The notes under the pieces were generated by a model, which had not been told where the DNA came from, did not search any database, and worked only from the letters and a program-made list of their open reading frames with translations. From assembly GCA_028723425.1 (NCBI GenBank), contig JAQYEZ010000013.1, positions 1-61,050 on the forward strand: DNA of 61,050 nucleotides, written 5' to 3'. Shown piece by piece: positions 60,907 to 61,050 of this stretch (the first letter of the stretch is position 1; each line of letters starts with the position of its first letter). The stretch comes from Peptoniphilaceae bacterium. GTDB taxonomy: Bacteria > Bacillota > Clostridia > Tissierellales > Peptoniphilaceae. Both the position numbers and the translations under genes were made by a program.

Positions 60907-61050
60907 CTTATCCTCCTCGTATAATAATGTTGTAGTTAAAAACTACATTCTCTTTTCTATCCCATATCCATTATGGGATAATAATTGTAATAGATAGAGG
61001 TCGTAGTCATCCTCCTTGAAGTTTGTCTTCCTAAGTTAGGGTTACGCCTC
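60907..61050 (-). promoter_or_regulatory. Structured leader region of tig
   Basis: Two hairpins stand before tig: GTAGTT-AAA-AACTAC (60931-60945) and TATCCCATA...TATGGGATA-type pairing (60958-60981). A short start-less open frame with a protein-like end (YDLYLLQLLSHNGYGIEK) also occupies 60933-61030 on the minus strand. Whether this is a 5' UTR, the remnant of an upstream gene or both cannot be decided at the window edge. Confidence 0.4.

Noticed and set aside
1..61050. CRISPR array, tRNA, rRNA or prophage
   Set aside because: I saw no regularly spaced direct repeats, cloverleaf, rRNA segment or phage structural gene on either strand.

Overview
The window is low-GC, densely coded DNA of a Gram-positive anaerobe (Firmicutes sensu lato). 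Gene content points to a Gram-positive anaerobic coccus of the Tissierellia/Peptoniphilaceae type, such as Anaerococcus: a sortase-assembled pilus locus with three class C sortases, a CBS/DRTGG-type family II pyrophosphatase, Veg, a T-box leader and the tig-clpP-clpX-lon-engB order. The genus is an inference from content and style; no rRNA marker is present.

Left edge (1-5600) is a variable region. A methyltransferase gene is broken at its SAM-binding motif, apparently by an element whose body lies left of the window. It is followed by a small HTH gene. A 3.98-kb segment carrying a DUF1002 secreted protein, an Mrp-type ATPase and an APC amino-acid permease is bounded by two perfect 56-bp inverted repeats that look like transposon tips. 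Just outside the right repeat lies a lysine-specific T-box leader driving a polar amino-acid ABC importer (fused binding protein-permease plus ATPase).

8.3-26.4 kb holds ordinary metabolic and regulatory genes: an ABC exporter pair whose permease is frameshifted, DJ-1 protein, DHFR plus a glutaredoxin-like protein, an ECF sigma/anti-sigma pair, an acyl-ACP thioesterase/HD/UbiB-kinase cluster, dCMP deaminase, a YtrA-type GntR/ABC/lipoprotein operon with its own palindromic operator, a pyridoxal-kinase-like enzyme, a MATE pump, Veg, and HtpG behind a CIRCE-like operator.

26.5-47.1 kb (minus strand) is a 20.6-kb pilus locus read in the order giant adhesin, major pilin, minor pilin, three class C sortases. 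The adhesin is one 14-kb gene encoding 4,688 residues. It has about 14 CnaB/SpaA-like repeats, two von Willebrand A-like domains, an SdrG/ClfA-like ligand-binding module and an LPYTG anchor. Its layout resembles streptococcal pilus islands (tip with VWA, backbone, base, three sortases), but the tip protein is several times the usual size. An 815-bp AT-rich region with direct repeats, a palindrome and a 15-A tract lies upstream.

47.9-61 kb is housekeeping: Mn-dependent pyrophosphatase, a CNNM/CorC-type protein, a purine permease, a thiamine-binding-type protein, an M18 aminopeptidase, xanthine phosphoribosyltransferase, and the protein quality-control cluster tig-clpP-clpX-lon-engB, with a partly structured leader before tig at the right edge.
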